From Paenibacillus sp. FSL H7-0357 (GTDB lineage Bacteria; Bacillota; Bacilli; Paenibacillales; Paenibacillaceae), in contig NZ_CP009241.1 in assembly GCF_000758525.1 (NCBI RefSeq), positions 6,510,001-6,574,000 of the forward strand: a stretch of DNA of 64,000 bases, in the 5' to 3' direction. The notes below the pieces were generated by a model. The model did no database searches. It had not been told where the DNA came from and saw only the letters and a list, made by a program, of their open reading frames with translations. Shown piece by piece: positions 17,753 to 27,234 of this stretch (position 1 is the stretch's first letter; every line of letters starts with the position of its first letter). The position numbers and the translations under genes are program-made.

Positions 17753-18409
17753 TTATATATTAAGCTTCTGCAAATACAGGGTCAATTCGGTTCTGTTGTT
17801 TAATTCAAGTTTGTTAAGCATTCTGGAAACATAGTTTTTTACCGTGCCTTCTGTAATAAACAGCTCGTTGCTGATGGTTTTGTTGCTTTTTCCCTCCATA
17901 ATCCCCTTGGCCACCTCAAGCTCTCTTGGCGTGAGCCAGGGGGAGACAGTGGGAGTTCTATTCTCCGTTGGCAAACTATGAATCGTCCCCGCCGAGTTAA
18001 GGGCGTCCACCAATTCCCGGGTAATCTGCGGATTCAGCATAATGTTACCCTCGCAGGCCGATCGAATGGCCGCCATGATATCCTCTGAAGCCGAATCCTT
18101 AAGGATGTATCCATCCGCTCCATGCTTAAGCCCGGCAAGGATAAACTCCCTGTCATTAAAAGTAGTAAGGATGATTACTTTAACCCCCGGATACCCCTCT
18201 TTCACAGCTTTGGTCGCCTCAATCCCATTCATCAGCGGCATTTTGATATCCATCAAAATCACGTCAGGAGAGTAATCGGCCAGCAGCCGGAGTAGTTCCT
18301 GTCCATTTGCTGCCTCTCCGATTACCTTTGCATCCGCTTGAAGGCTCAAAACCATTTTCAAGCCTTCCCTGACAATCAGTTGATCGTCTGCAATTATAAT
18401 ACTCACCAT
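17753..18409 (-). CDS. NarL/LuxR-type response regulator
   Basis: 218 residues. The receiver domain has the phospho-acceptor Asp in VILMDIKMPLMNGIEA and a conserved Lys in IILKDSASED. The C-terminal LuxR-type helix-turn-helix is LTPRELEVAKGIMEGKSNKT followed by ISNELFITEGTVKNY. It is phosphorylated by the kinase encoded 24 bases upstream and most likely activates the ABC exporter genes immediately downstream. Confidence 0.93.
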   Translation of the reverse strand: MVSIIIADDQLIVREGLKMVLSLQADAKVIGEAANGQELLRLLADYSPDVILMDIKMPLMNGIEATKAVKEGYPGVKVIILTTFNDREFILAGLKHGADGYILKDSASEDIMAAIRSACEGNIMLNPQITRELVDALNSAGTIHSLPTENRTPTVSPWLTPRELEVAKGIMEGKSNKTISNELFITEGTVKNYVSRMLNKLELNNRTELTLYLQKLNI

Positions 18410-18433
18410 AACTGCTGCTCCTCCTTGCCTATG

Positions 18434-19600
18434 CTAGAAATCAACCATTTTAGGAATATTCGCCTGCACTTTAAAACCTGAATCCTGATTAGAATCAAAT
18501 TGAACGGTACCGCCCAAAGCGTGAATCCGCTGTTCGATCCCCTGAATTCCGTTCGACTTGATAACCTCCCTGCATCCCGTTCCGTTGTTAGCAATAAGCA
18601 ATGAAATCTGCCGGGGATTTTTATGAATGGCCAGGGAGAAAAGTGTGGCTTTCCCATGTTTGATTCCATTAGTGATTGATTCCTGAACCGTTTTATAAAT
18701 GCAGTCTTTAATTTCGAAGTTCACAGCTTCTATGTCCTCATCCATATTGAGTTCAAACCGGGTTTGCCCGGCCGCTTGGAAATGGGCGAAGAGGTTAAGG
18801 AGCTGGCGCCGGAGTGAAAGCTCCTGCTCCTGTACGTGATGCTCCTCATTCAGCAGCAGCACAGCCTGTCTGAGCTGCACCATACATTCTCTTGACAGCT
18901 GGTAGGATTGGCCAACAACACTCCTGATTTTGTCCGTTTCCAGGTCTACAGCTTTGTGGGCGAATTCTAGATGCATATTTAATGCAGTCAGATAATGCCC
19001 CAATGAATCGTGCAGCTCCTGGGCAATCCTTGTTCTTTCTTTGCTCAGCGTCAGCTCTCTGACCGTTACTGAATACTGTTTCAGCGCCAAATTAGCCTTC
19101 TCCAGTTCCTGATTCAGCACTTGTGTTCTGGCCTTCTCAATCATAGCATTCCTGAATAGGTAGACAATGGCGAACATGATTGCATAGGAAGTTATTATGT
19201 ATTTTATTGCGGTATGACCGGCTGCCAGAGAAGCGCTGAAAATCCCCATATGCAACAGCAAAAGAGGCACAGGTACCTTCCGCGTACCCACGATGAGCTC
19301 CACAAGCAAAATAATGATATAAAGCTGTGTTCCGGTACAATACACTTTCCACAGCAAAAAACCAGCGCATAAATTGCTCAACACAAAAGAAAAAGACCAC
19401 AGCGTCCCCGCTACGGATAAGTATCTGCTTCTGGCATAATCATTGATTAGCAGCAGCAAAGCAAAACACGCCAAAAATACCGCTGATCCGGGATCAGCGG
19501 CATAATCTTTAAGCAGCACAGCGAATACGGATAATACGGCGAACACTCTGATTATTTTCTCCGCAAACACTCGGACACCTTTGCCCGTAAAGCTTTCCAT
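18434..19600 (-). CDS. Sensor histidine kinase, HisKA_3 type
   Basis: 388 residues: five to six membrane helices in the first 150 residues, a coiled linker, then the phospho-acceptor His in AQELHDSLGHYLTALNMHL and a HATPase domain with NNGTG and GIQGIEQRIHALGG. This intramembrane-sensing arrangement resembles DesK- and LiaS-type kinases. It starts at ATG 19600 behind AGAGGTGGG. The signal is unknown. Confidence 0.92.
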   Translation of the reverse strand: MESFTGKGVRVFAEKIIRVFAVLSVFAVLLKDYAADPGSAVFLACFALLLLINDYARSRYLSVAGTLWSFSFVLSNLCAGFLLWKVYCTGTQLYIIILLVELIVGTRKVPVPLLLLHMGIFSASLAAGHTAIKYIITSYAIMFAIVYLFRNAMIEKARTQVLNQELEKANLALKQYSVTVRELTLSKERTRIAQELHDSLGHYLTALNMHLEFAHKAVDLETDKIRSVVGQSYQLSRECMVQLRQAVLLLNEEHHVQEQELSLRRQLLNLFAHFQAAGQTRFELNMDEDIEAVNFEIKDCIYKTVQESITNGIKHGKATLFSLAIHKNPRQISLLIANNGTGCREVIKSNGIQGIEQRIHALGGTVQFDSNQDSGFKVQANIPKMVDF

Positions 19601-19623
19601 GGCCGACCCACCTCTTTAGCCAC

Positions 19624-19632
19624 AGTATAGCA
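19624..19632 (-). promoter_or_regulatory. Extended -10 upstream of the kinase gene
   Basis: On the minus strand TGCTATACT, an extended -10 element, sits about 24 bases before the kinase ATG. No good -35 is visible, as usual for extended -10 promoters. Confidence 0.45.
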
Positions 19633-19793
19633 TACACAGTTTCGGGCTGACGGGACTTACCGCACTTGGAGAGTATTGCAAAATTGAATACAGCAGTGCA
19701 GCGGCCCTAAAACGCCCAACTGGGGGGAAATGCCTTAGTTGAATTCTGCGCCGAAACTCCTCCAGCCGTAATCATGGTTTCGTCTGCCTTCTC

Positions 19794-20243
19794 TCATGCT
19801 CCAGTCTCAGCTGTTCCGTACAGCAAGCCGGTTATAAGCAGGTCCCAGGCATAAATATCATTTCTGTAACGTCCGACAACCGTATCAATATGCGACTTCA
19901 ACCGGGCCAGCAGCGTCTCCTTACTTACCGGACTCCCCGCCTTGTCCTGGAACAGCCAGTCGGTCGTCTGATTATGCCAGACCAGGGTATGGCCGCGCAT
20001 CTCCAGCTGATGCTTCCGGGCAAAGGCAACCAGCTTGTCCGCCCCACTGAAATCATACACATCCTCTGCCGGATGCAAGCTCTCAAATTTCATTTCGTTC
20101 TCTGCGGTAATGCTATTAAAATGGTAGGCAAGCAAATGTTCCTGCGACACTATCGTCCGCGGATTCACCGCCGCTCCAATCTTGAAATGATCCGTGAACA
20201 CTGCCTTCAGCGCAGGCTCGGTAAAGCTGTTAATGCCCCTCAT
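19794..20243 (-). pseudogene. Truncated GH10 endo-xylanase
   Basis: The first 130 residues from ATG 20243 are a clear GH10 xylanase N-terminus: FKIGAAVNPRTI, ITAENEMKFESLHP, HTLVWHNQTTDWLF and RYRNDIYAWD. The start has the strong ribosome site AGGAGGG. A normal GH10 domain is about 330 residues; here the frame leaves the family right after AWD and stops after 15 unrelated residues. The lost part begins with the VVNE motif holding the acid/base Glu and also contains the nucleophile Glu, so the product cannot be an active xylanase. It sits downstream of xynB in the xylan locus. Confidence 0.85.
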
Positions 20244-20258
20244 GAGTTGCCCTCCTAA

Positions 20259-20296
20259 AAGTTTTGTTAGCATAGACTTAAGTTTTGTTAGCCTAG
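20259..20296. repeat. Direct repeat before the xylanase fragment
   Basis: AAGTTTTGTTAGCATAG (20259-20275) is repeated with one change at 20280-20296, a 21-bp period. It spans the xynB stop and the space before the xylanase ribosome site, so it may be an operator or a short duplication. Confidence 0.5.
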
Positions 20297-21831
20297 AATG
20301 AGCGGTAATCAAACCAGTCGAAGTAAGCCGTCGCTTCCGCTGTTTTGCCATGGCCTGTAGCGTACAGGCCGATTACGACACCGGTAAAACCGTTGCCTTC
20401 TACCGCCTGCGGCGACAAGGCATAGGCAGCTCCCGAAGCCAGCTTGGTCCATTTCTCACCGTCCAAGGAATAGAGAAGATAATATTCGGCAGCATCGGCT
20501 GCAATTTTCAGGTAGGCTTTGCCGGTTGGGGCAGGAACCTCCCCCGCAAGCTGTGTATGTCCTTTCACCGTCAAATAGGCGGATATCACTCTTTGGCCGT
20601 CTTTTTGTGCCAGGCCTATTTCATAATGCGCCTGCTCATTCATACGGGCGCATAGACCGGCTTCTTCACCGTCCGCCCCGCTATCCAGCTCCAGCAGCGT
20701 GCTCCATTCCGCAGCCACATGCTGCTGCCTTCTGCCGGCGAAAGCCACCTGGCCGATCTCGTTCAGACTTCCCGGCTGTCCGCGAAGCGCCAGCCAGCCC
20801 GGACGTGCCTGCAAAGACCAGCTGCCCTCTGCCGGATTGCGCAGAAAGGTCAGTGCATACGGTAGTACGCTGTCTGCAAATTCATGCCGCCCGTTATATT
20901 CAACAGGCTGCGGCGAACCTTTTGACGGACGCGCCACGTTCATCTCCAGCTCAACTGTTCCTTCATTATTATCAATCATCGGCCAGCCGTCTTCATTCCA
21001 GTGCACCGGTGCAAGATATGTCTCCCGTCCGAGCACCCCGTAGCCGTGTTCTCCAAGCCTCACACCCAGAAAGACAGCCCACCAGTTCCCGTCCGGCCCC
21101 TCAATCAGATCGGCATGGCCCAAATACTGAATCGGATGATCGATCCCTCTGTGTGTCAGAATGGGCTGCGGCAGCCGCTCGAACGGCCCGTACGGAGAAC
21201 TGCTGCGCCCGATAATCTCACGGTGTTCCTTGGCCGTCCCGCCTGAGGCAGCCATAATATAATACAATCCGTTTATCTTGTATAAATGCGGCCCTTCCGT
21301 CCAAGGCCCGCCGTCGCCGGTCCAGATCACAACCGGTTCGGTCAACGCCTCTCCCGTAGTGATATTAATCTCATATTGGATGACATGGGAATCATAATTA
21401 GCTCCCTGCTGAGTGGTCACATAAACTTTGCCATCCTCGTCAAACATCAAGGAAGGGTCGATCCCCCCGAACGGGACACTGATCGGATCTGACCAGGGCC
21501 CCGCAGGATCGGTTGCTGTAACGTAAAAGTTGCCTCTTCCCCGCACATCCGTTGTAATCATGTAGAAGGTTCCTTCATGATAGCGGATCGTCGGTGCATA
21601 AATGCCGTCGGAGCTGCCGCAGCCGCGGATATCCAGCTGGCTGATCCGGTCCAGCACATGGCCGATCTGTTTCCATTGAATCAGATCCCGGCTGTGAAAA
21701 ATCGGCACTCCCGGAAAATATTCAAAGGAGCTGCACACCAGATAATAATCTTCCCCAGCCCGGGTTATGCTCGGATCGGGATAGAAGCCCGGAAGAACCG
21801 GGTTCGAGTATTGTGTTGAAGACGGGTTCAT
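20293..21831 (-). CDS. xynB: Beta-xylosidase, GH43
   Basis: 512 residues. The five-bladed propeller is marked by NPVLPGFYPDPSI (catalytic base Asp19), IDPSLMFDEDGKVYV and the acid Glu in WTEGPHLYKINGLYY. A C-terminal beta-sandwich from about residue 310 completes the usual GH43 subfamily layout. It releases xylose from short xylo-oligosaccharides and lacks a signal peptide, so it acts after import. It follows the importer genes, and the truncated xylanase follows it. Confidence 0.95.
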   Translation of the reverse strand: MNPSSTQYSNPVLPGFYPDPSITRAGEDYYLVCSSFEYFPGVPIFHSRDLIQWKQIGHVLDRISQLDIRGCGSSDGIYAPTIRYHEGTFYMITTDVRGRGNFYVTATDPAGPWSDPISVPFGGIDPSLMFDEDGKVYVTTQQGANYDSHVIQYEINITTGEALTEPVVIWTGDGGPWTEGPHLYKINGLYYIMAASGGTAKEHREIIGRSSSPYGPFERLPQPILTHRGIDHPIQYLGHADLIEGPDGNWWAVFLGVRLGEHGYGVLGRETYLAPVHWNEDGWPMIDNNEGTVELEMNVARPSKGSPQPVEYNGRHEFADSVLPYALTFLRNPAEGSWSLQARPGWLALRGQPGSLNEIGQVAFAGRRQQHVAAEWSTLLELDSGADGEEAGLCARMNEQAHYEIGLAQKDGQRVISAYLTVKGHTQLAGEVPAPTGKAYLKIAADAAEYYLLYSLDGEKWTKLASGAAYALSPQAVEGNGFTGVVIGLYATGHGKTAEATAYFDWFDYRSF

Positions 21832-21872
21832 AGCCTGCAGACAACCTTTCTGTATCAGTAATTATGATTGCG

Positions 21873-22832
21873 TTATTCCTTCACACTGCCCACATTCAGG
21901 CCCACAACAAAATATTTCTGCATGAATGGATAGACGAGCAAGATAGGTACCGAAGCCACTACGGTAATAGCGGCCCGGATCGACAACGGCGTCACCAACG
22001 CTCTGGCCGATTCCTGATCCATCCCTACCCCGGCGGAAACGTTCGGATTGCTGTTGGAATTCATCGTTGAAGATAACAGCTTCATCAGCTCATATTGCAG
22101 GGTACTAAGATTCTGTCTGGAAGAGGTATAGATAAAGGCATCAAACCAGGAGTTCCATGCGCCGACAGCCACAAACAGGGCAATGGTAGCGAGCACCGGT
22201 TTGCACAAAGGGAAAACAACCTTCATGAAAATTCTGAAATCCCCTGCACCGTCGATTCTCGCCGATTCCAGCAGACTTTCCGGAATCGTGCCGATGTACG
22301 TACGGATGACGATCATATTAAATGCGCTGATCATGGACGGGAGAATATATACCCAGAAGCTGTTCAGCAGGTGCAGATCCTTGATCAGGAAATACCCTGG
22401 AATCAAACCGGCACTGAAATACATGGTGAGTACAAAGATCACAGTAATCGGCTTGCGGAATACATATTCCCTCCGGCTTAATGTGTAGGCAAGCATGGTC
22501 GTCAGGAAAATGTTTAGAATCGTTGAAATCACTGTGCGCGCCACTGATATCAGAAATGCGTCATAAATCGTCCCCGAGGCAAAGATTGCCTTGTAGTTCT
22601 GAACAGTCCAGACTCTCGGCCATAAGTAAATGCCGCCGCGGATCGTATCATTGCCCGCGTTGAACGAAACAGCAATGGTATTAAGGAACGGATATAATGT
22701 CACAAGCACCAGGCAGATCATAAAGACCGTATTGAACGAAGTGAATAGAATCGGTTCAAGCCTGCCGGTGCCTAAGCTCTTTTTCATCGTGAAGCCTGCT
22801 TTTTTCTGAGGGCTAATTTGTCGGTTATCCAT
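21873..22832 (-). CDS. Oligosaccharide ABC permease, LplC-like
   Basis: 319 residues, six membrane helices, EAA loop ESARIDGAGDFRIFMKVVFP, and the C-terminus FVVGLNVGSVKE typical of LplC/YtcP permeases. It pairs with the permease encoded just upstream, with two bases between the genes. A role in xylo-oligosaccharide or aldouronate import follows from the neighbours. Confidence 0.93.
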   Translation of the reverse strand: MDNRQISPQKKAGFTMKKSLGTGRLEPILFTSFNTVFMICLVLVTLYPFLNTIAVSFNAGNDTIRGGIYLWPRVWTVQNYKAIFASGTIYDAFLISVARTVISTILNIFLTTMLAYTLSRREYVFRKPITVIFVLTMYFSAGLIPGYFLIKDLHLLNSFWVYILPSMISAFNMIVIRTYIGTIPESLLESARIDGAGDFRIFMKVVFPLCKPVLATIALFVAVGAWNSWFDAFIYTSSRQNLSTLQYELMKLLSSTMNSNSNPNVSAGVGMDQESARALVTPLSIRAAITVVASVPILLVYPFMQKYFVVGLNVGSVKE

Positions 22833-22834
22833 GG

Positions 22835-23827
22835 TTATAACAGCCTCTCTTCCCCAAGCCGCTTAGAAATTCCGTTAGCCATAAGCAGCAATGTTACGCT
22901 GACGACGGTTTTGAAAATCCCGCCAGCAGTCGCGAGTGAATAATTCCCTTGGGCAAGCCCGTATTTAAGCACGAATATATCTATCGTTTCCGCCCAGTCC
23001 ACAACAAGCCCGTTGCCGAGCAGGTACTGAACCTCAAAGCCCGCTTCCAGGACATGCCCTATGGACATAATCATCAGAATTACGATCGTTGCTTTAATAC
23101 CAGGCAAAGTTACAAACATCATTTTCTTGTAGCGGTTCGCGCCGTCAATTTCGGCGGCTTCATAAAGTGCTGGATCAATGGAAGCAATGGCCGCGAGATA
23201 AATAATCGTATTCCAGCCGACTTCCTTCCATACATGCGAGGCGCCTACTATTCCCCAGAAATACTTGCCTTCACTGAGCCATAGAATCGGCTCTTTAATC
23301 AGATGCAGCTTCATTAGAACGATGTTGACAATCCCGTCATTGATGGACAGCGAGGTGGCCACAATGCCGGTAACAATAATCCAGGACAAAAAGTGCGGCA
23401 GATAGGAAATCGTCTGCACGGTTCTTTTCCAGAACACCTTCTTGATTTCATTCAGCAGCAGCGCGAGTACGATGGCCGTAACAAAACCAAGCACAAGATT
23501 GATAATCCCCATCGCCAATGTATTGCGCAGCACCCGGAGGAAATTATCATCGGTAAACAGAAACTTGAATTGCTTCAATCCTACCCATTCCTGTTCGCTG
23601 AAGGACTTGGCCGGCTTGTAATTCTGGAAAGCCATTGTCCAGCCCCAGACGGGGACATAGGCAAAAAGAATAATATAGAGCATTAGAGGTACAGACATCC
23701 ATATGAGCTGATTCTGGCTTTTGATCAACGACCAGGTGACGGGCCGCTTCTTCTTCTTTTTCTTGGGATGCCGGACGACGGTATCTATTTCTAGGGTCTC
23801 ATCCATAGTAGTTGTCTCCCCACTCAA
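22835..23827 (-). CDS. Oligosaccharide ABC permease, LplB-like
   Basis: 330 residues, six helices after a lysine-rich N-terminus (HPKKKKKKRPVTWSLIKSQN), with the LplB hallmark AYVPVWGWTMAFQNYKP and the EAA loop EAAEIDGANRYKKMMFVTLP. First permease after the binding protein, 54 bases downstream of it. Confidence 0.93.
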   Translation of the reverse strand: MSGETTTMDETLEIDTVVRHPKKKKKKRPVTWSLIKSQNQLIWMSVPLMLYIILFAYVPVWGWTMAFQNYKPAKSFSEQEWVGLKQFKFLFTDDNFLRVLRNTLAMGIINLVLGFVTAIVLALLLNEIKKVFWKRTVQTISYLPHFLSWIIVTGIVATSLSINDGIVNIVLMKLHLIKEPILWLSEGKYFWGIVGASHVWKEVGWNTIIYLAAIASIDPALYEAAEIDGANRYKKMMFVTLPGIKATIVILMIMSIGHVLEAGFEVQYLLGNGLVVDWAETIDIFVLKYGLAQGNYSLATAGGIFKTVVSVTLLLMANGISKRLGEERLL

Positions 23828-23880
23828 TCATTTTAATTTAGCAGGTGGAAGGCCGGAACCGGCCCCCCACCTTTGCTTCG

Positions 23881-25581
23881 TTATTTACTCCAGTTATCAA
23901 TTCTCCATTTTATCTGCTCATTGATCTTGTCTTCATAAGCCTTTACATTAGCCTTCTTAACCTCTCCGACATAATCGCCCCAGACGGAATCAAATTCTGC
24001 CGGGCTGGCAAGGATGGCTTTAGGCAGGAACTTTGTCGACAATTCATTCAGCTTGGTGTTGGCGATTTTAGCATCCGAGCCTTCCACCAAATCGATGGAC
24101 CAGGCCGGGTAATAGACAGGGTTAGCAGGGGGTTCGCTGAAGAAATCGACATAGCTGTTAAAGCCATAAGCATCCAGGAACTCCTTGTCAAAAGGTTTTA
24201 AGCCGGCTTGATATTCTTCAGGCTGCTCGGAAACGCCGGTGGCATTGCCGTCGTTGAAGCTGCCCTCGATTTTAGGCATCCAGCTGTACAGCGATTTGGC
24301 CTTGTTGGCAAGCTGCCATGTCGCATCTGTAGCTTTATCGCGCTGCTCCTGTGTTCTCATGAAGCGGCCTTTCTCGTTCACGATGTAATCCTTGCCTTCA
24401 ATCCCCCAGGCAAACGTCTTCTGCCAGTCTTCGCTGATCAGTGTATCCAGCAGTTTGATAATCTTCACCGGATCTTTAGCGTTGATGCTGATACCGAAGC
24501 CGTTGTTCAGGTTCAAAGCCGCTCTATCGCGATAGTAGTCTTTAGTAGCCTTATCGTATACAAGCGGAAGACCTACGTAAGTACGCTCGATTTTATTCTG
24601 CGTGGTCAGCGATTCTTCGGCAGAGCCAAAGTTCCAGTGCTGGTCAAACATCCCCAGAACCGTACCGCTGGACAGCTTCGCCATATACTGGTCATAGTTC
24701 TGAACAAAGGTCTCTTTGTCAATCAGGCCCTTCTGGTTGACTTCGTTCAGTTTCTGGTAGTATTGCTTGGCATAATCTTTGTCTGCAAAAATTTCGGCCA
24801 CGCCGTCATTTACAACTACACCGCCATCGTTCGGATGACCGATCAGATGCTGCGGCGCATTGAACAGACCCCAGTTTCTCCAGTCAGAGTTAAGAATTTC
24901 GAACCCGATGGTCGGGCTTCCGTCAATCTTTGGATATTTCTCCTTATATTTTTCGATCAGATCGAAATATTCATCAAGCGTCTTGACCTTTGGATAACCG
25001 AACTCCTTGAGAATTGCCTTTTGAATCCAGAAGGCAGGACCCGAGTAATAGGCACTATTGACCTTACCGTTGTACACCCCGTAATTTGGCAGGATATAAA
25101 TATGTCCGTCATTCGGGTCTTTCATCATGTTCCAGTAATCGGCGTAATGCGCTTTCAAATTTGGTGCGTATTGTTCAATCAAATCTTCAAGCGGAATGTA
25201 GGCGCCTGCAGCCGTCAGCTTCGTATTGCCCGTCATCATATCCGGGTAATCCTGGCCGGCAATCATAACACCCAGCTTCTGGTTGATGTCGCCCGCCAAA
25301 AATTCAAAATTGAAGCTGGCACCCGTTTCTTCTTTGATTTTCTTGTAAATCTTATTGTCCGGCGTCGGCTGCTGTCCGGCTTCGCCGAGGAAGATGCTGA
25401 TGTTGAACGGCTCGACTTTGTCGCCCGTAGTTGCAGCCGCCGTAGTTTGTGCTCCACCGGTCTCTTCCGCTTTAGCGTTGTTCTTGGTGTTGTTGTTCCC
25501 GCCGCATCCGGCGAGGGTAAAGCTCAGGGATAACAGCATAATCAGGGAAAACTTAAACGTTGTTTTAGACTTGCCCCCCAT
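23881..25581 (-). CDS. Extracellular sugar-binding lipoprotein, LplA-like
   Basis: About 566 residues. Start ATG 25581 is chosen for the GGAGGTG ribosome site six bases upstream, which shortens the longest ORF by 14 codons. The signal peptide ends at LAGC (Cys26), followed by an Asn-rich linker. Large size and the IAGQDYPDMMTGNTKLTAA segment fit LplA/YtcQ-type binding proteins for oligosaccharides. It heads the xylan-oligosaccharide unit. Confidence 0.93.
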   Translation of the reverse strand: MGGKSKTTFKFSLIMLLSLSFTLAGCGGNNNTKNNAKAEETGGAQTTAAATTGDKVEPFNISIFLGEAGQQPTPDNKIYKKIKEETGASFNFEFLAGDINQKLGVMIAGQDYPDMMTGNTKLTAAGAYIPLEDLIEQYAPNLKAHYADYWNMMKDPNDGHIYILPNYGVYNGKVNSAYYSGPAFWIQKAILKEFGYPKVKTLDEYFDLIEKYKEKYPKIDGSPTIGFEILNSDWRNWGLFNAPQHLIGHPNDGGVVVNDGVAEIFADKDYAKQYYQKLNEVNQKGLIDKETFVQNYDQYMAKLSSGTVLGMFDQHWNFGSAEESLTTQNKIERTYVGLPLVYDKATKDYYRDRAALNLNNGFGISINAKDPVKIIKLLDTLISEDWQKTFAWGIEGKDYIVNEKGRFMRTQEQRDKATDATWQLANKAKSLYSWMPKIEGSFNDGNATGVSEQPEEYQAGLKPFDKEFLDAYGFNSYVDFFSEPPANPVYYPAWSIDLVEGSDAKIANTKLNELSTKFLPKAILASPAEFDSVWGDYVGEVKKANVKAYEDKINEQIKWRIDNWSK

Positions 25582-25614
25582 AAAGCACCTCCATAATTTT
25601 TTGACGCCGCATCT

Positions 25615-25628
25615 TGTAAGCACTTACA
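25615..25628. promoter_or_regulatory. cre-like palindrome upstream of the xylan importer
   Basis: TGTAAGCACTTACA lies 34 bases before the binding-protein start. It has the form of a CcpA cre site, with CA in place of the central CG. It could also be a site for the adjacent YesN regulator. Confidence 0.5.
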
Positions 25629-25695
25629 TTTATAAATTATAGAGGTGATAATGCCTGTAAAATACGACTGAATTAAAGGTGTATCCCCAAAAAGT

Positions 25696-27234
25696 TTAGA
25701 ACTTTGCATTCCGGTATTCATTCGGTCCCATATGCATTTTCTTCTCAAATTGCTTCAGAAACTGTCCATAATTGGCATAGCCCACCTGCTCGGCAATTTC
25801 TGAAAGCTTTAATTTATGCTCACGCAGCAGCACCGTGGACTCCGCGATCCGCAGGTTATGAAGCTGCTCATTGAAGTTGATTCCGTTCTTCTTCATTAGC
25901 AGCTGTCCCAGATAAACCGGGTGCAGGAAAAAGACTTCTGCCAGCTTCTGAATACTCAGGCTTTCACGGTAATGCTGCTGGATATACTGATTGATCTCCC
26001 GCACGATCCCGTGCGAGCACTTGTCCTGCTCCTGCAGAAGCAGTTCAATACTGCTCTCGCCGAAGGTCCGCAGGTGGTCCATTAGCCCGCTCAAACTCAT
26101 CATGGAATGCTGAATTTCAGGAAGCTTAAAGGCCTTGGCCGCATTCTCCCCGTGTTCTCCGCCAGCTTCAGGGGTCAGCTCCTGTATGCGGTACATAATA
26201 TGAATTGCAAACTTCTTCACTACCTCCGGGGCGACCCGCTTCTCCCGAAAGCCGCGGGCTGCCTCATCCACAGCCTGGCGGTAACCGGCAATATCCAATG
26301 TATTGACCGGGCTGAGCAAAGCATCGATCAGCCGGATAGGATCATAGTGATAGCTGAATGTCTGTTCACGGATCTCCCGATAGGCCAACAATCCGGGATT
26401 CTCCGGCTGGTAGAAGTAATGCATAAGCGCTTCTTTGGCCGTCCGGTAACAGTTCGCTATATAGCACAAGGATTCTTCATGGTCTCCACACGCAATAAAT
26501 AAGGGCTGGCCAGGGTACGCCTCCCGCAAGGCAAGCGTCAGCTCATGAATGCCGTCGCCCTCCACGGCATGCGGGGAACTCCCATACACAATGCCGAAGC
26601 TTCCCGCATCCAGATCAATCAAATACATCACAGCTTTCCCGGTCAGCAGGGATGCCGCCTTTTCTCTTACCTCTGCGTACATTTCCGGCGCACTTTGAAT
26701 CAGGCACAGGTTCCAGTAGCTGATACCCTCCGACAGCCTGGCATACAGCGCAGTATAGGTCTTGTCTACCGGATTTTCATTCAGCAGTTCCTTAATAAGA
26801 GTGCTGCTCTCCTCCGACGTCGCGATCAGATTCATCATCCGGCTGCGGGTCTCCTGCTTCAGCTCCTGGTGTATTTCCCGCAATTCCTCCGCCGCCTCTT
26901 CCGGAAATACCGGTTTGAGCAGATAATGGTTAATGCCGTACCGGATAGCTGTCTGGGCATATTCGAACTCGCTGTAGCCGCTCAGTATGGCAAATTTAAT
27001 CTCTCTTTGGCCCGCCCGCTGCCAGGCGGCAATCATCTCCAGCCCGTTCAGCAGCGGCATATTCACATCCGTAATGACCAGATCCGGCTCTAGCTCTTTC
27101 ATCTGCTGCAGCCCTTCCCTGCCATTGCTGCTGGTTCCGCACACCTCGAACCCCAGCTCCTGCCAATCAATCCATAGCAGCATACCCTCCAGGGCACTCG
27201 GTTCATCATCGATCAACAGCACTTTATACTTCAT
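25696..27234 (-). CDS. AraC-type response regulator, YesN-like (second)
   Basis: 512 residues: receiver domain with phospho-acceptor Asp in PDLVITDVNMPLLNG, a middle region, and a C-terminal AraC helix-turn-helix with QKLAEVFFLHPVYLGQLLMK and SEIAEQVGYANYGQFLKQFE. Its start overlaps the end of the kinase gene by four bases (ATGA). It lies directly upstream of the binding-protein gene, the usual target of this class. Confidence 0.93.
   Translation of the reverse strand: MKYKVLLIDDEPSALEGMLLWIDWQELGFEVCGTSSNGREGLQQMKELEPDLVITDVNMPLLNGLEMIAAWQRAGQREIKFAILSGYSEFEYAQTAIRYGINHYLLKPVFPEEAAEELREIHQELKQETRSRMMNLIATSEESSTLIKELLNENPVDKTYTALYARLSEGISYWNLCLIQSAPEMYAEVREKAASLLTGKAVMYLIDLDAGSFGIVYGSSPHAVEGDGIHELTLALREAYPGQPLFIACGDHEESLCYIANCYRTAKEALMHYFYQPENPGLLAYREIREQTFSYHYDPIRLIDALLSPVNTLDIAGYRQAVDEAARGFREKRVAPEVVKKFAIHIMYRIQELTPEAGGEHGENAAKAFKLPEIQHSMMSLSGLMDHLRTFGESSIELLLQEQDKCSHGIVREINQYIQQHYRESLSIQKLAEVFFLHPVYLGQLLMKKNGINFNEQLHNLRIAESTVLLREHKLKLSEIAEQVGYANYGQFLKQFEKKMHMGPNEYRNAKF

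Noticed and set aside
24208..25533. 441-codon forward ORF
   Set aside because: Antisense to the xylan binding-protein gene. No motif or ribosome site; long open antisense frames are common in such GC-rich codons.
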